From the NCBI GenBank assembly GCA_025618425.1, contig CM046842.1, positions 27,677,668-27,741,667 of the forward strand: DNA of 64,000 bases, read 5' to 3'. The first letter of the stretch is position 1. Each line of letters opens with the position of its first letter. Positions 45,728 to 56,039 of this stretch are shown one piece after another. The DNA comes from Heliocidaris tuberculata. Its lineage: Eukaryota; Echinodermata; Echinoidea; Camarodonta; Echinometridae. Under the pieces are notes generated by a model, which was not told the origin of the DNA, did not search any database, and was given only the letters and a program-made list of their open reading frames with translations. A program made the translations under genes and the position numbers.

Positions 45728-46200
45728 GTTTGGTCTAATAATTTTTATCCAGGGCTATCTGTCAAACAACAATTAAAATATATATAACATAAAATGATCG
45801 AGAAAGGTGATGATTTTCAATTTTGGCATTCACACTCACCTCAGAACCGCTCCTGAGGAACGGGTCTTAGTAAGACCGCTCTAACGAAATCAGTGTGAAA
45901 GGGGTCTAAGGCTCACGGTTCTAGGCTTGATAATGTCTCTCAGATTTTCAGCACTGTTGAAGTTATTTATCGGTGTTTAATCATACCCTTATCATACCCC
46001 AGAAGAACGCTTCCTGGACCACTTTAGCATTCACACTCACCTCAGAACCGCTCCTGAGGAACGGGTCTTAGTTAGACCGCTCTAACGAAATCAGTGTGAA
46101 AGGGGTCTAAGGCTCTCGGTTCTAGGCTTGATAATGTCTCTCTGATTTTCAGCACTGTTGAATTTATTTATCGGTTTTTAATCATACCCTTATTTTAAGA
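45728..46200 (+). repeat. Foldback fragment plus 201-bp units 4-5
   Basis: About 45717-45828 duplicates the first ~110 bp of the foldback that starts at 46185. A partial unit 4 (from GGCATTCACACTCACC at 45826) and a full unit 5 (46006-46195) follow, after which the foldback itself begins. The array is therefore [unit x3, fragment, unit x2, foldback]. Confidence 0.9.
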
Positions 46201-47243
46201 GTTTGGTCTAATAATTTTTATCCAGGGCTATCTGTCAAACAACAATTAAAATATATATAACATAAAATGATCGAGAAAGGTGATGATTTTCAATTTTGGT
46301 TCATATTCTGTTTTCCTAGATGATATACATGTATAACAAAAAAATAATAACTATAGTAGTCATGAATAATTACTTTACTGGTGAAACTCAAACAAGCTAA
46401 ATGACTTTAATTTCAGTAATTGCATAGCAAAAAACGTGTCAGACACCTATTAAAAGGTTTGAAGTACAAAATGATGAAAGCGTTATCAATATCGGTCCCC
46501 ATTCTAGTTCCCAAAGTATATATAACAAAATGAAATTACTCGAATAGTTATCAGAGTGAACTCCCTCTTTTGACAAATATATTCATTACCTTTTGAAGAA
46601 GAAAAAAAAAACCCTCCTCTTTTCATAAGTTACAACGGCTACTTTGGAGACATTTCTCATTTATTACCCCCCCCCCCCCCCCCAACTTGAAATACAGTCA
46701 ACCGGGCAAGGTGGAGACTTAAATTGCTGATATCAGACATGGTTCTCACAGGGTTAACCATTGAAAAAGAATAATTATAATAGAGGGATTGCATGCATCG
46801 TTTGCCCTATATTTCGATTTTTTTTCTTCAAATGGTAATGAATATATTTGTCAAAAGAGGGATTTCGCTCTGATAACTATGTATTCCAGTAATTTCGATT
46901 TGTCATACATCCTCTGGGAAGCAGAATTGGGACCAATATTGATAACGCTTTCATCATTTAGTATTTCAAGCCTTTTAATAGGTGTCTGACCGGTTTTTGG
47001 CTCGCAATTACTGAAATTAAAGTCATTTAGCTTGTTTGAGTTTCACCAGTAAAGTAATTATTCATGACTACTATAGTCAGTTTATTTTGTTATACATGTA
47101 TGTCCTCTAGGAAACAGAATATGAACCAATATTGAAAAAGATCACCTTTCTCGATATTTTGATATTATATGTATTTCAAATGTTGTCTGATAGACAGCCC
47201 TGGACAAAGATTATTAGACCACGTTCTTAATATAAGGGTATAA
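46185..47243. mobile_element. Foldback element, ~410-bp inverted arms
   Basis: The left arm (46185-46600) and right arm (46817-47243) are inverted: GGTCTAATAATTTTTATCCAGGGCT is mirrored by AGCCCTGGACAAAGATTATTAGACC. CAAACAAGCTAAATGACTTTAA is mirrored by TTAAAGTCATTTAGCTTGTTTG. The loop contains a poly-C tract at 46669-46683. No ORF of note. Confidence 0.85.
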
Positions 47244-47750
47244 CATTATTACAAAGTGATAAAAATGATTTGTCTTTGTATTTGTATCTGAATGAATAAC
47301 AGAGAATAACGAGAAATTGTACCTTGCTTTTATGATATTTCATTTTCTTCTTAATACAGAAAAAACACTATTAGTAACCTCGCTTGGTCTAATTTTTTTT
47401 CCCATGCGGATACCTGTAATTTTCCGCACTGCAATTACTGGAATTGAATTCAAGCTTGTCTCCGCTTAGCCATTAAAGTTATTGATGATGATAGAGGGAT
47501 CACGCTGATTGTTTTCCTGATATTTGTATTTTGCAAAATTTAATGAATGTATCTGTCCAAAAACAGGGAGATGGCTTTAATAACTATAATAGCCATTTGA
47601 TTCTCTCATGCATCCTGTAGCGAAGAGAATTTGGACCGATATTGATAATTATATGATCACTTTTCTGAATCATTTTCTATCAAAGGCCTTGTAATTGGTC
47701 TTCACACTGCAATAACTAAAATGAATTACATGCACGAAGGTATTATTGAG
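47244..47750 (+). repeat. Diverged direct copy of the foldback right arm
   Basis: 47530-47740 (TTTAATGAATGTATCTGTCC, CATCCTGTAGCGAAGAGAAT, ATTGATAATTATATGATCAC, CACTGCAATAACTAAAAT) aligns with 46835-47025 in the same order with many differences: an old ~700-bp-period duplication. Confidence 0.55.
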
Positions 47751-47785
47751 AGGAACTATTTTTGGTGATTGTTCAAAACGGATCC

Positions 47786-48036
47786 GCTCGCTATTCATAG
47801 AAAACCGCTATTCATTTAACACGCGCTATGAATAGCGGTCCTTAAGATTAGTTATGAATAGTGGTCCTTATGAATGGATGTCCTTATGAATAGCGAGGTA
47901 ATTTGTCTATGGTTAGCTCGCTATGTAGAAGGACCGCCATTCATACGAAACCGCTATTCATTTAGTCACGCGTTATGGATAGCGGTCCTTATGAATAAGT
48001 GGTCCTTATGAATAGCGGTCCTTATGACTAGCGAGG
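47786..48036. repeat. Two tandem ~115-bp hairpin units, motif GCTATTCATAAGGACCGC
   Basis: Units 47786-47897 and 47916-48036 each begin GCTCGCTAT and end ATAGCGAGG or CTAGCGAGG. They contain repeated CGCTATTCAT and ATGAATAGCGGTCCTTATGA in opposite orientations, so each can fold on itself. Non-coding. Confidence 0.8.
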
Positions 48037-48539
48037 TTACCCTGTTAAAAATGGGAATTTCATGATTGTTTACTCCTACCTTTCAATATTCATGAAGTAG
48101 CGAATATGTCTTTTACAGCATAAAGGGTTATTCATGAGCCTCAAATCAATTATATTGCTTATTTTTTCACCAAGAAACAATACATACACCATTTTACATG
48201 ATGCTATAACCTCGATCGATATATATATATAGATATATATTTCTTGTTGCTTTTTTGTTTTGAATTATTCAGTGTTAATGAGGTGGCGGGCAGAAAAGGG
48301 GATAAGCAACGGTGAAAAAAGATGAAAAGTGCGAGGATGGAGTATAGAAAGATACATAACTATATACAAACAGGCAGTAAAAGAGGCACCATCTCAACGA
48401 AAGTAAACAATGTTATTTAACAGAAAAACATAGATTTACAGAAGGGAAGAAAACAAATAGACGAGTATAAAAAACAAAAACAAGAACGATACCAAAAACA
48501 CAAAACGCATTGCTTCAAACTGGGCGGGGGGGGGGGGGG
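48037..48539 (+). other. Intergenic upstream of gene C
   Basis: Nothing recognisable apart from a short TA run near 48221-48240 and a G tract at 48524-48541. Confidence 0.45.
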
Positions 48540-48728
48540 GGGAGAGAGATTCGGGAAAACAGATGTTCCAGTCACTGGCGTTAGTATGTTACGCATGCGC
48601 AGAATACTCAAAAGAGATGGTTAGAGCAATCAGGTTGACGAATGGACCTTTATCTCAAAGGATTAGAGCACTCCGACCGGTTGACACTGTTTGACTTTTC
48701 TTGTGCCAAGCAGAGATAGAGCCTAACG
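48540..48728 (+). promoter_or_regulatory. Gene C upstream region, conserved with gene A
   Basis: Same blocks in the same order as at 6063-6246: GATTCGGGAAAA, TTACGCATGCGCAGA.TACTCAA (palindrome at 48591-48600) and CTTGTGCCAAGCAGAGATAGAGCC directly before the ATG. Confidence 0.5.
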
Positions 48729-48813
48729 ATGGCCCCTCGGAGGAGGAAAACTATAGCAAGGTTCTTGATTTTTGGACTAGTGGTAGCCTGCTATTGGTCA
48801 ACTACGCAGAGCG
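48729..48813 (+). CDS. Gene C exon 1: signal peptide
   Basis: 85 nt, same length and phase as gene A exon 1. Basic n-region MAPRRRK, hydrophobic core FLIFGLVVA; donor GCG|GTAATA. Confidence 0.75.
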
Positions 48814-50766
48814 GTAATAACAGTTTATTTTCTTTTCCTTAAGAATTACCTCAAAATGAGTTAGAAAAAGCTAACAAACTTTCGGAGATAATATATAATA
48901 ATTGTATGAAGCGTTATTTATGATGAAGCATAAGGAGCAAAAGCTTTCTCTTTAGGTAGCCATAAAAAATAATGAATAGAACAGTTAACTAAACAATAAT
49001 TGTTTCAATACAGTTTCACAGTTGTAACATGCTGCAGATAAATTATTCAGTGTTAGTTGTTATCTTTGTTTGTTAATGCAGAGTTATTATCTATCTGCAT
49101 ACATCAATTTTCAAGATCTTTTCTATAACAATTATAATTCATATTTCTCATATTCCTAGTGCGTGAAACTGCGTGCAATGAATCAAGTCCAACGATCACC
49201 TTGCACTGTGACACGGGAACGATTCAGATCAGCAAAGGAGTTTGTGTCAATCTCAACGATTGTGATGATTTTAATCCCTCCTTGGAGAGTCAGTGTGACA
49301 ACAGCGACAAGACCGCGCAGTGGGCGCCGTACTGTGAGACAGTGAACCCATGCCCGATTACTGTTTCGTGCAACGCTCGTTCAACCTGCTCAGGAGAATA
49401 CAGTTACATTTACGCTGACTACGAGTGTAAGTGAATAAGCTGAGAACTGTAAACGAAAAGTAGTCCAGGCCTTGTTAGAAAAAAAATTGTTATCAATAAC
49501 AACTATTATGATTCTACATAGAAGAAAGGGATCGTAGCAAATTAAATGCAATGTTTTCCGTAGTTTCTTTCATGGACTGTGCCTTGCTCTTGTGTGCAAG
49601 TTTAATAAGAACAGGATCCAAGAATAAAGTGAGATGCTTGATTTTTTATTAATTAGCCGCAAATAGTGGGAAAATTGTTGAAAACTCCAAATGTTTTTGG
49701 AGCTAACTGGTATATATCTCTTTAACGTAACAGCATGAACAATCGATTTAGAATGATGTGGATTTTACGACGAGATCATCTTTCCATTACGACGATCATA
49801 AAGATGCTTTACAAGTTCTTTTGCAGAATGCATACTGAAAAAGATGCAATTTTCATTTTCCGAGTGTTCTGTTCTTGGAATTATCATACCATTAATAACT
49901 GCAGGATAATTGAAAGTTATAAAATAAATTTGAATTATTGTTTGGATGAGACCAGTGATTTTTCATTGTTAAGAATTTGATCATATTAAATTCAGAAATT
50001 AGAAAAGAAGAAGAGAATGATGAAAAACAAGGAGAAAACAAATAAACAAGACAATGACATTTGATTTATATTGGTTAATATGACCAGCATATCATTTCAC
50101 CAAGTTTGTAAAATTGCTCTCCATTGATGTCGTTGCGTAGTACAAAATATCAAAATACTAATGTTTGTGTCTCCCTTTTTCATTATAACAGGTCTCCAAG
50201 ATGACGCACATGATCCCTCCACAACCGTAAGTGATGAATATAAAAACATTAAAGAACTAACCTCATTTATATATTATCCCCTAAATAAATTAGAATATTT
50301 GAAATGAATCACAGCCTGTCAAGTATAACCAAAATAAAGGATTTTAGGCTATCAATCTATCCAAATGAAATTTATTCGAAAATTGGAAAGATTTATTTTA
50401 TGTCAGAGAAGTTTGACTTACTTAAAATTTAGTACGGATGGTGTTGTCTTTTTTTCCCCCTCTTCTTCTTTTTTCCCCCTAAACTGAGTGGTACAGCTGT
50501 CACAGAAATCCCGATTTGAAGACAAACTATGATTCCGAAAATCAATTTATAATATTGCTTAATAGTGCATTTTATTTTAATTTGTTTTGTTTGTTTTTTA
50601 TTTGTTCTGAATTTTGGATTTTAGTCTTGGTTTTGGTTTTTGTTTTAGTTTTACTTTGGTCGATAACTTTCATTCTAGTTTTATATTCATCAGTGATAAA
50701 AGCATTATTTTATACTTCGGCAGGTCATGGACAGACAACTAACTTCCACGCAGTCTCCGAAACCAG
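48729..50766 (+). CDS. Gene C: secreted SUEL-lectin-like protein, PAN exon not found
   Basis: Exons 48729-48813, 49160-49426, 50192-50226 and 50724-50766 join in frame (143 codons plus one base, ending phase 1). The signal peptide (TIARFLIFGLVVACYW core) and STTQ ending resemble gene A; the lectin domain and both linkers (LQDDAHDPSTT and VMDRQLTSTQSPKP) resemble gene B. No PAN-like sequence was seen between 50767 and the gap at 56700. Either the exon was lost, is in the gap, or exon 4 splices onto another phase-1 exon such as the lectin exon of locus D. Introns are short (346, 765 and 497 bp) and free of large insertions. Confidence 0.75.
49160..49426 (+). CDS. Gene C exon 2: divergent SUEL-type lectin domain
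   Basis: 267 nt, phase 1/1, acceptor ATTCCTAG and donor GAGT|GTAAGT. Ten Cys: TACNESSP, LHCDTGTIQISKGVC, LNDCDDFNPSLESQC, WAPYC, NPCPITVSC, STCSGEYSYIYADYEC. It has no polyglycine insertion. Confidence 0.8.
50192..50226 (+). CDS. Gene C exon 3: Thr/Ser linker
   Basis: 35 nt between CATTATAACAG and GTAAGTG; completes Cys, then LQDDAHDPSTT. Confidence 0.75.
50724..50766 (+). CDS. Gene C exon 4: second linker
   Basis: 43 nt between CTTCGGCAG and GTAAGAAAAG; VMDRQLTSTQSPKP plus one base. Its donor is intact although no downstream PAN exon is visible. Confidence 0.7.
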
Positions 50767-50934
50767 GTAAGAAAAGTCCAAATTATTGAAGACAAAAATA
50801 ATAACGGGCATTTCCCAGTTTTACAAACAATTATGTTATTTTGTGTTATCTAGTTTTATGAAATAAACTGATTTTCTGATCTTCTAATATTGTGTAATTC
50901 ACTAATTTTTACCTTACCTTTCGTACTCTAATAT

Positions 50935-51277
50935 TGCATGGGGTTTCTGTCAACAACACTTATTACACCGCATTCTTCTCTTACAAAAGAGAGCCATTCC
51001 TATAATCTGTCATAAACCATATTTAAGTCCTAGTAATCCACTCTTTTTGAAATTGAATGTTATTCCAATTTCATTTTTACACGATTTTCAGCTATGTATG
51101 TTTATGTATTCATACTATCATAACGTACTACCAGATGATTTTTGTAATATCTTTCAGAGCAATAATGAAATTTTAAGATATAATACCAGGATTTCAACAG
51201 ACACTCGTGTTATATATGGTTGTTCCTCCTTTTCAAATAATATCTTCCTATGGAAAGGACCCTCTATTAGGAATCTG
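50935..51277 (+). pseudogene. LINE ORF2 C-terminal fragment
   Basis: Frame 51047-51277 reads MKLNVIPISFLHDFQLCMFM, then YSYYHNVLPDDFCNIF and RYNTRISTDTR, typical of the last ~90 residues of jockey-superfamily RT ORFs. It ends in a (TA)n run (51279-51317). Confidence 0.65.
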
Positions 51278-51320
<43 letters not shown>

Positions 51321-51370
51321 CCAATCTCAAAGAGATGGGTTATGGATGAACTGTCCCTATTGTAATAGCT

Positions 51371-51995
51371 CAGTTGCATTCTGAAACATTGTCACTGAAC
51401 TAAAACGTGATAAGATTTAAGTTGCTTTAAATGAAATATGAGGTTCTGCGACAAAAACCTTTTCTATACAAAAAACAGTATGACCCTACCTAAATCTGAA
51501 ACATACCAATGCATTCTAAGGCGGCGTCTTCTTAATCAAGGCCCGTCAGAAGCTTTTTGAAAAAAGGGGCGTGCATTCAATTTCATATGCGAATGGAAAT
51601 CTCTCTCCAAACGAGAGTGAGACACGTCCAAAATAGTCTTATCTTATGAGAAATAAAAAGATCATCAGCTTTCTTTTTCTAATATAGTGTTCATAAGCCT
51701 TCTGTTGCATGTATTCCTAGAACATGTAACCGCATGCAATGGAGGAGGAGGAGGAAGTCCAGAGATGACCTTGCAATGTGACATGGAAACGATCAGACTG
51801 ACCAAAGGAGTCTGTGTCAGGCTAAGTGACTGCGATGATTTTGACTCTGCCTTGGAGAGCCAGTGCGAGGAAGCGACAAGAGCGCTTTGTGGGCCCCGTA
51901 CTGTGAGACAGTGAACCCTTGCCTCATCACTGGTTCGTGCCCAGGGGCCTCAACTTGCTCAGGAGAATACACTTACAACTACGCTGACTACGAGT
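51371..51995 (+). pseudogene. Locus D: decayed SUEL-lectin gene copy of B type
   Basis: 51371-51508 matches the gene B upstream region. ATG at 51509 begins a first-exon remnant (MHSKAASS then stop, against MQSFKDGFF in gene B). The lectin exon (51721-51995) is 275 nt, one shorter than gene B. It shares TACNGGGGGSP, KGVCVRLSDCDDFD and a C-terminal YNYADYEC, but a 1-nt deletion at about 51870-51890 puts a stop at 51912. Its acceptor (ATTCCTAG) and donor (GAGT|GTAAGT) are intact. Intron 1 is only about 150 bp, against 3.1 kb in gene B. No linker or PAN exon follows. Confidence 0.8.
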
Positions 51996-52705
51996 GTAAG
52001 TGATGGAATATAAAATAAAAAGATGACAAAGTCATATGACTTATGTTCGAACAAAATATTTGTTTATATACGAGTAAATAAATGCAGGTAGTGAACGGCA
52101 TGTTTTGACAGAGTCATTTAAATTGTTCTAAAATTTGGGATCAGTATAACGAACAATTCATAGAAACGAAACGGTTCTATGTTAAAGGGATTCGGTAACT
52201 TTGTGGAGACTTGATTTAATAAATTGTTGAATTTTGATATCTGTCTTGTATAAATGATGTTCATTATGCGGTTGAGTTGTGCATGAGGGGGAGTATGCGT
52301 TGATGGAAGCGTATTTCGTCCCCACCCTTTCCTAGATCTAGATCTAGAGTAGATGTAGATTCCTAATAATAGACTAGTATAGTAGGCCTACTAGTCTAGC
52401 TAAATGTATATGTAGTTAAATCATACATGCCCAATCACATGCACACTAGTTCACAGTTGATGTAATTTTGTTAAAGAGCATGGTTGCATATCAGTGATTC
52501 AGTTCAATAAATACAAGTGTAGGGTCTACATAGAGAAATCGAGAGAGGCATACACACGTGTAAAAGGACGTTGCCCTTACATATGTACCTAAAACACAAT
52601 GTACTCGCTCAATTCGGTCGGCCTGCTGAGAAATCAATCATACAATCCCATCAAAACATCTTTGTGGTTCCAAATCAGAGATTCTGATTAATAAAAAAAC
52701 TTCAG
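51996..52705 (+). other. Intergenic after locus D
   Basis: No gene seen. Short palindromes CTAGATCTAG and TAGTAGGCCTACTA lie near 52336-52399. Confidence 0.45.
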
Positions 52706-53130
52706 CAGTGGGGCAATTCCACATGGGAAAAACAACCAAAAAAAATAATTTCAAATTTGTACTAAAGAAAATCAGTTTAATAGTTCCTAAATAAGTGTCA
52801 AATCCGAAATCACAAGAATATAAAAAAAAACTTTTCCCACATCTCAATCAGGATTCGTACAATGCATGATTGATGCATGGAAATGAGAACTTCAAAAGTG
52901 CGACCATTTTCTGGTAACTCCGTTACCAAAGTTATATACCTCAATATAAATTAATGTAAGTGGACACTTTTGGGTATGAACGAGTTCAGGTGAAAGAATG
53001 AGTAAATATGCAGATTACGAATTGGTGAGAAGGGGACGGAAGTCCAAAATTAGTGCATAGCCTTAAAAAATGTGAGCAAAATATCTCTCATTTGTAATTC
53101 CGTTACCATGAAATTGCCCAGTGGTGAGCT
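52706..53130. mobile_element. Candidate short TIR element
   Basis: The left GCAGTGGGGCAATTCCACATGG and right CCATGAAATTGCCCAGTGG are inverted (CC.CTGGGCAATTTCATGG). TCCGTTACCA occurs twice inside. Non-coding, ~425 bp. Confidence 0.55.
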
Positions 53131-53759
53131 CTGCAATCATACATAACACATATTTACGTCAGAATGTTGAAATTCGTCCAGAAATTGCATAATCGTCGTC
53201 TATAATACCCGAGCATGCCGAAATCATGTGAGCGTTGCCGCGTGTAGTTTCAATGGGAGTCACGTGACTCGAAAAGGCTGCGATCTCTCAATTTTTGTAG
53301 CTTTCTTGTGATTGGAAGTCAAACTTCAAGGAAAAAATGATCACTGGATATTGGATCAATCACATAAAGCTTTACATCAGTATGTTGGATTTTTAATAAG
53401 CTTTCCAGTTCAGTTTGCCCTTTAGCGGGACGAGTTTTCTTTGTTATGTAGGTGACGTATTTAGGTTATGGTGTCGGTGAAAATGTGGGAATTCTGGCCG
53501 TTTTCAGACCATTTGCCATAGATAACGAGACTGACATAAACAGCTTTGAAGAAAAAATTATCACTGGATATCAGGCAAATTTTGACAAAATTTGTATTAT
53601 CAGAAAGCTGAAGAAATGAAGTTTCATAAGCAGCTTGCCCTTTTCGGTAACGCTCAGAAAGAAAAGCGCTATGAGCAAATAATTACAATCATTACATGTT
53701 ATTTCAACCGCTGTCCTGTGTTGTAGAGTGCGTATAATGCTCTGTGAATCTTGCGCATC
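53131..53759 (+). other. Spacer with imperfect ~250-bp direct repeat
   Basis: GAA.AAAAAATGATCACTGGATAT at 53330 and GAAAAAATTATCACTGGATAT at 53551 head two diverged copies, each followed by an AGCTT/AGCTG...CAGTTTGCCCTTT-like block. Confidence 0.45.
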
Positions 53760-55012
53760 GCAGGTTTTCATTATGAGTTACACGTAGGTTCAAAGCACGT
53801 TACTCATAGGTTACGAATAAGTTTGGGGTACGCTAGACATTATCTCGACGTATTTCGACTTATGAATAACTTACAAGTAATGTGTGCGAACGTGTGTAAA
53901 CGATCGCATAACTTACCTACAACTTATGGCCCGCGTATGCGTATATGCCATACGCTGGCATACGTCGAAAAATGCTGCGCATGCACAATTTTTTTCGACG
54001 ACCTCGCCTTACTACGACGTATATCAGCGTACTTCAGCGTGCTCTGAACTTATACAAAACTTGCCCGTAACTTATTCGACGTACGCCCACGTATTCGCCC
54101 AATTTTTCATACGTCGGCATACGCTGGCTAAATCGCCAACTGTCGCCAATCGCCAACGACAAGCGTCGTCGGCGATACGCTAAGCATTCGTTGATATAAG
54201 TTATAGAAACGTTCTATATAAGTTACAAATAGGTTATGTATACGCCCAAAATTGAAAAAAAAGTGAAATAAAATCGATAGTTCAGCGTATACCAGCGTTT
54301 TAGAGGAATTTTGATACGTCGGCATACGCTGGCTAAATCGGCAATATGTGACAGCGCCACTATGGCTGTCACATATAGAAGATTTAGCCAGCGTATGCCG
54401 ACGTATTTCTCTAACACGATGGCATACGCTGAACTATTTGTGTGTGGTTGTGTGTGTTGTGTGTGTTTTGGGCGTATACATAACGTATAAAAAAGTAAAT
54501 AGTGTGTGTATAATACGCGCAAATATTTTGTTAAAGTGCACGATCATGCACTATAACTTTGCCTAATACACAATAACAGTTATAGATCTCGGGGTCTTTA
54601 GTATTTGTGATGTTATTATGCACCATTACTGTGCATGATAGACCATGCACTATTAATAATATAGAACGTTTCGATAACTTATACCAACGAATGTTTAGCA
54701 TGTTGCCGGCGTTCACAACTTGCCCCAATAATAGTCTAACATATGCATAGCGTGCGGCAGCGTATCGCCGACGACACGAGTCGTTGGCGATGGGCGACCG
54801 TTGGCGATTTAGCCTGCGTATGCCGACGTAAAACGTTTTGCGATTACGCAGGCGTACGTCGAATAAGTTATGGGTAAGTTCTGTATAAGTTAAGAGCACG
54901 CTGAAGCACGCTGGTATACGTCGTAGGTAAATTGTTGTGCATGCACACAATTTTCGACGTATGCCACTGCGTATGGCTCATACGTCCGCATAGGGCCATA
55001 ATGTTGTAGGTA
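53760..55012. mobile_element. CGTA-rich foldback mosaic, left part
   Basis: 53770-54140 is a diverged direct copy of 55610-55985 (for example CAAAGCACGTTACTCATAGG and CGTATGCCGACG/CATACGCTGGC). 54670-55012 is the same sequence inverted. 54305-54435 contains a further internal palindrome around GACAGCGCCACTATGGCTGTC. Several copies of one element family have inserted into each other. Confidence 0.7.
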
Positions 55013-55309
55013 ATGGTGGTGTCACACCTTGGCGTTTTAGCCAGCGTATGCCGACGTTTTAGAGAAATTTTGATACGTCGGGCATACGCTGAACTTTGAT
55101 TTTTTTTTTTTCAACTCTGGGCGTATACTTAGCGTATTCATAACGAGTTGGACGTATACATAACGTATTAGTAACTTATATAGAACGCTTCGTTAACTTA
55201 TAAGTAACGTATTCCAACGAATGCTTAGCGTATTGCCGCGTACACAACTTATGCCCAACGATAGCCTAACTTATGCATAGCGCGCGGCAGCGTATCGCTG
55301 ACGATCGCC

Positions 55310-55319
55310 TATAAAAAGG
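55310..55319 (+). promoter_or_regulatory. TATA box inside TIR element
   Basis: CTATAAAAAGG lies 62-70 bp before the ATG at 55380, with a pyrimidine-rich TCGACTATTCAAATC 15-30 bp downstream that could be the start site. Confidence 0.5.
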
Positions 55320-55379
55320 CTGCCGCTCGACTATTCAAATCATAACCGCACTATACATCACCGTATCAACACCACCGCC

Positions 55380-55478
55380 ATGCCGAAGAAAACTTCGAAG
55401 AACGCTGCCAAGAAGTCCCCTGGCCGTGGGCGGGGGCGTGGACGTGTCTTCATGAGTTCTGATGGGTTCCTCCTGTGA
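55380..55478 (+). CDS. 32-codon basic ORF within TIR element (transposon protein start)
   Basis: ATG in a good context (CACCGCCATGCCG). It reads MPKKTSKNAAKKSPGRGRGR, then GRVFMSSDGFLL and stop. The lysine-rich start and GRGRGRGR stretch resemble a nuclear-localisation or AT-hook-like DNA-binding tail. A second, inverted element copy (56273 leftwards, minus strand) starts with MPKKTSKNG, so the N-terminus was present before the copies separated. Probably the first exon or truncated start of a lost transposase or accessory protein; not a host gene. Confidence 0.45.
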   Translation: MPKKTSKNAAKKSPGRGRGRGRVFMSSDGFLL

Positions 55479-56039
55479 ACCCCAATTTTTATATACCAAT
55501 TCCTCTAAACGTTGTCAATACGCCATTATACGGTAGCTGTAAGTTAGAAACACGTTCAGTAAGTTTTGTGATCGTCCGGAGCACGTCAAATACGTCTTCA
55601 TACGTCAATATACGTTGGAGTTAAGTTACACATACGTTCAAAGCACGTTACTCATAGGTTAGAAGTAGTTTTGGGGTACGCTAGACTATATCTCGACGTA
55701 TTTCGACTTATGAGTAACTTACGAGTAACGTGTGTGAACGTGTGTAAACGATCGCGTAACTTACCTACAACTTATGGCCCGCGTATGCGGGACGTATGAG
55801 CCATACGCTGGCATACGTCGAAAAATTTTGTGCTTGCACAAAATTTTTCGACGACCTCGCCGTATGACGACGTATACCAGCGTGTTTTAGCGTGCTCTTA
55901 ACGTATGCAAAACTTACCCGTAACGTATTCGACGTACGCCAGCGTATTCGCCAAATTCCTCATACGTCGGGCATACGCTGGCTAAAACGCCAATGTGACA
56001 CCAAAGTTATGCAATCGACACACATTCACACAGTTACTT

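Larger units (their letters stand above)
55014..56003. mobile_element. TIR element with retained promoter and short basic ORF
   Basis: The left end GGTGTCACACCTTGGCGTTT is mirrored by the right end AAACGCCAATGTGACACC, and the inversion extends through TAGCCAGCGTATGCC. The element is ~990 bp and very rich in CGTA/TACG words. It encloses the TATA box and ORF at 55312-55478. Confidence 0.8.

Noticed and set aside
45125..46200. Regularly spaced repeats as a possible CRISPR array
   Set aside because: The 201-bp units are joined without unique spacers and the genome is eukaryotic.
54531..54950. Minus-strand ORF of 139 codons, and others at 53751-54566
   Set aside because: They lie inside the CGTA-rich foldback mosaic; reading frames differ between copies and no domain is visible.
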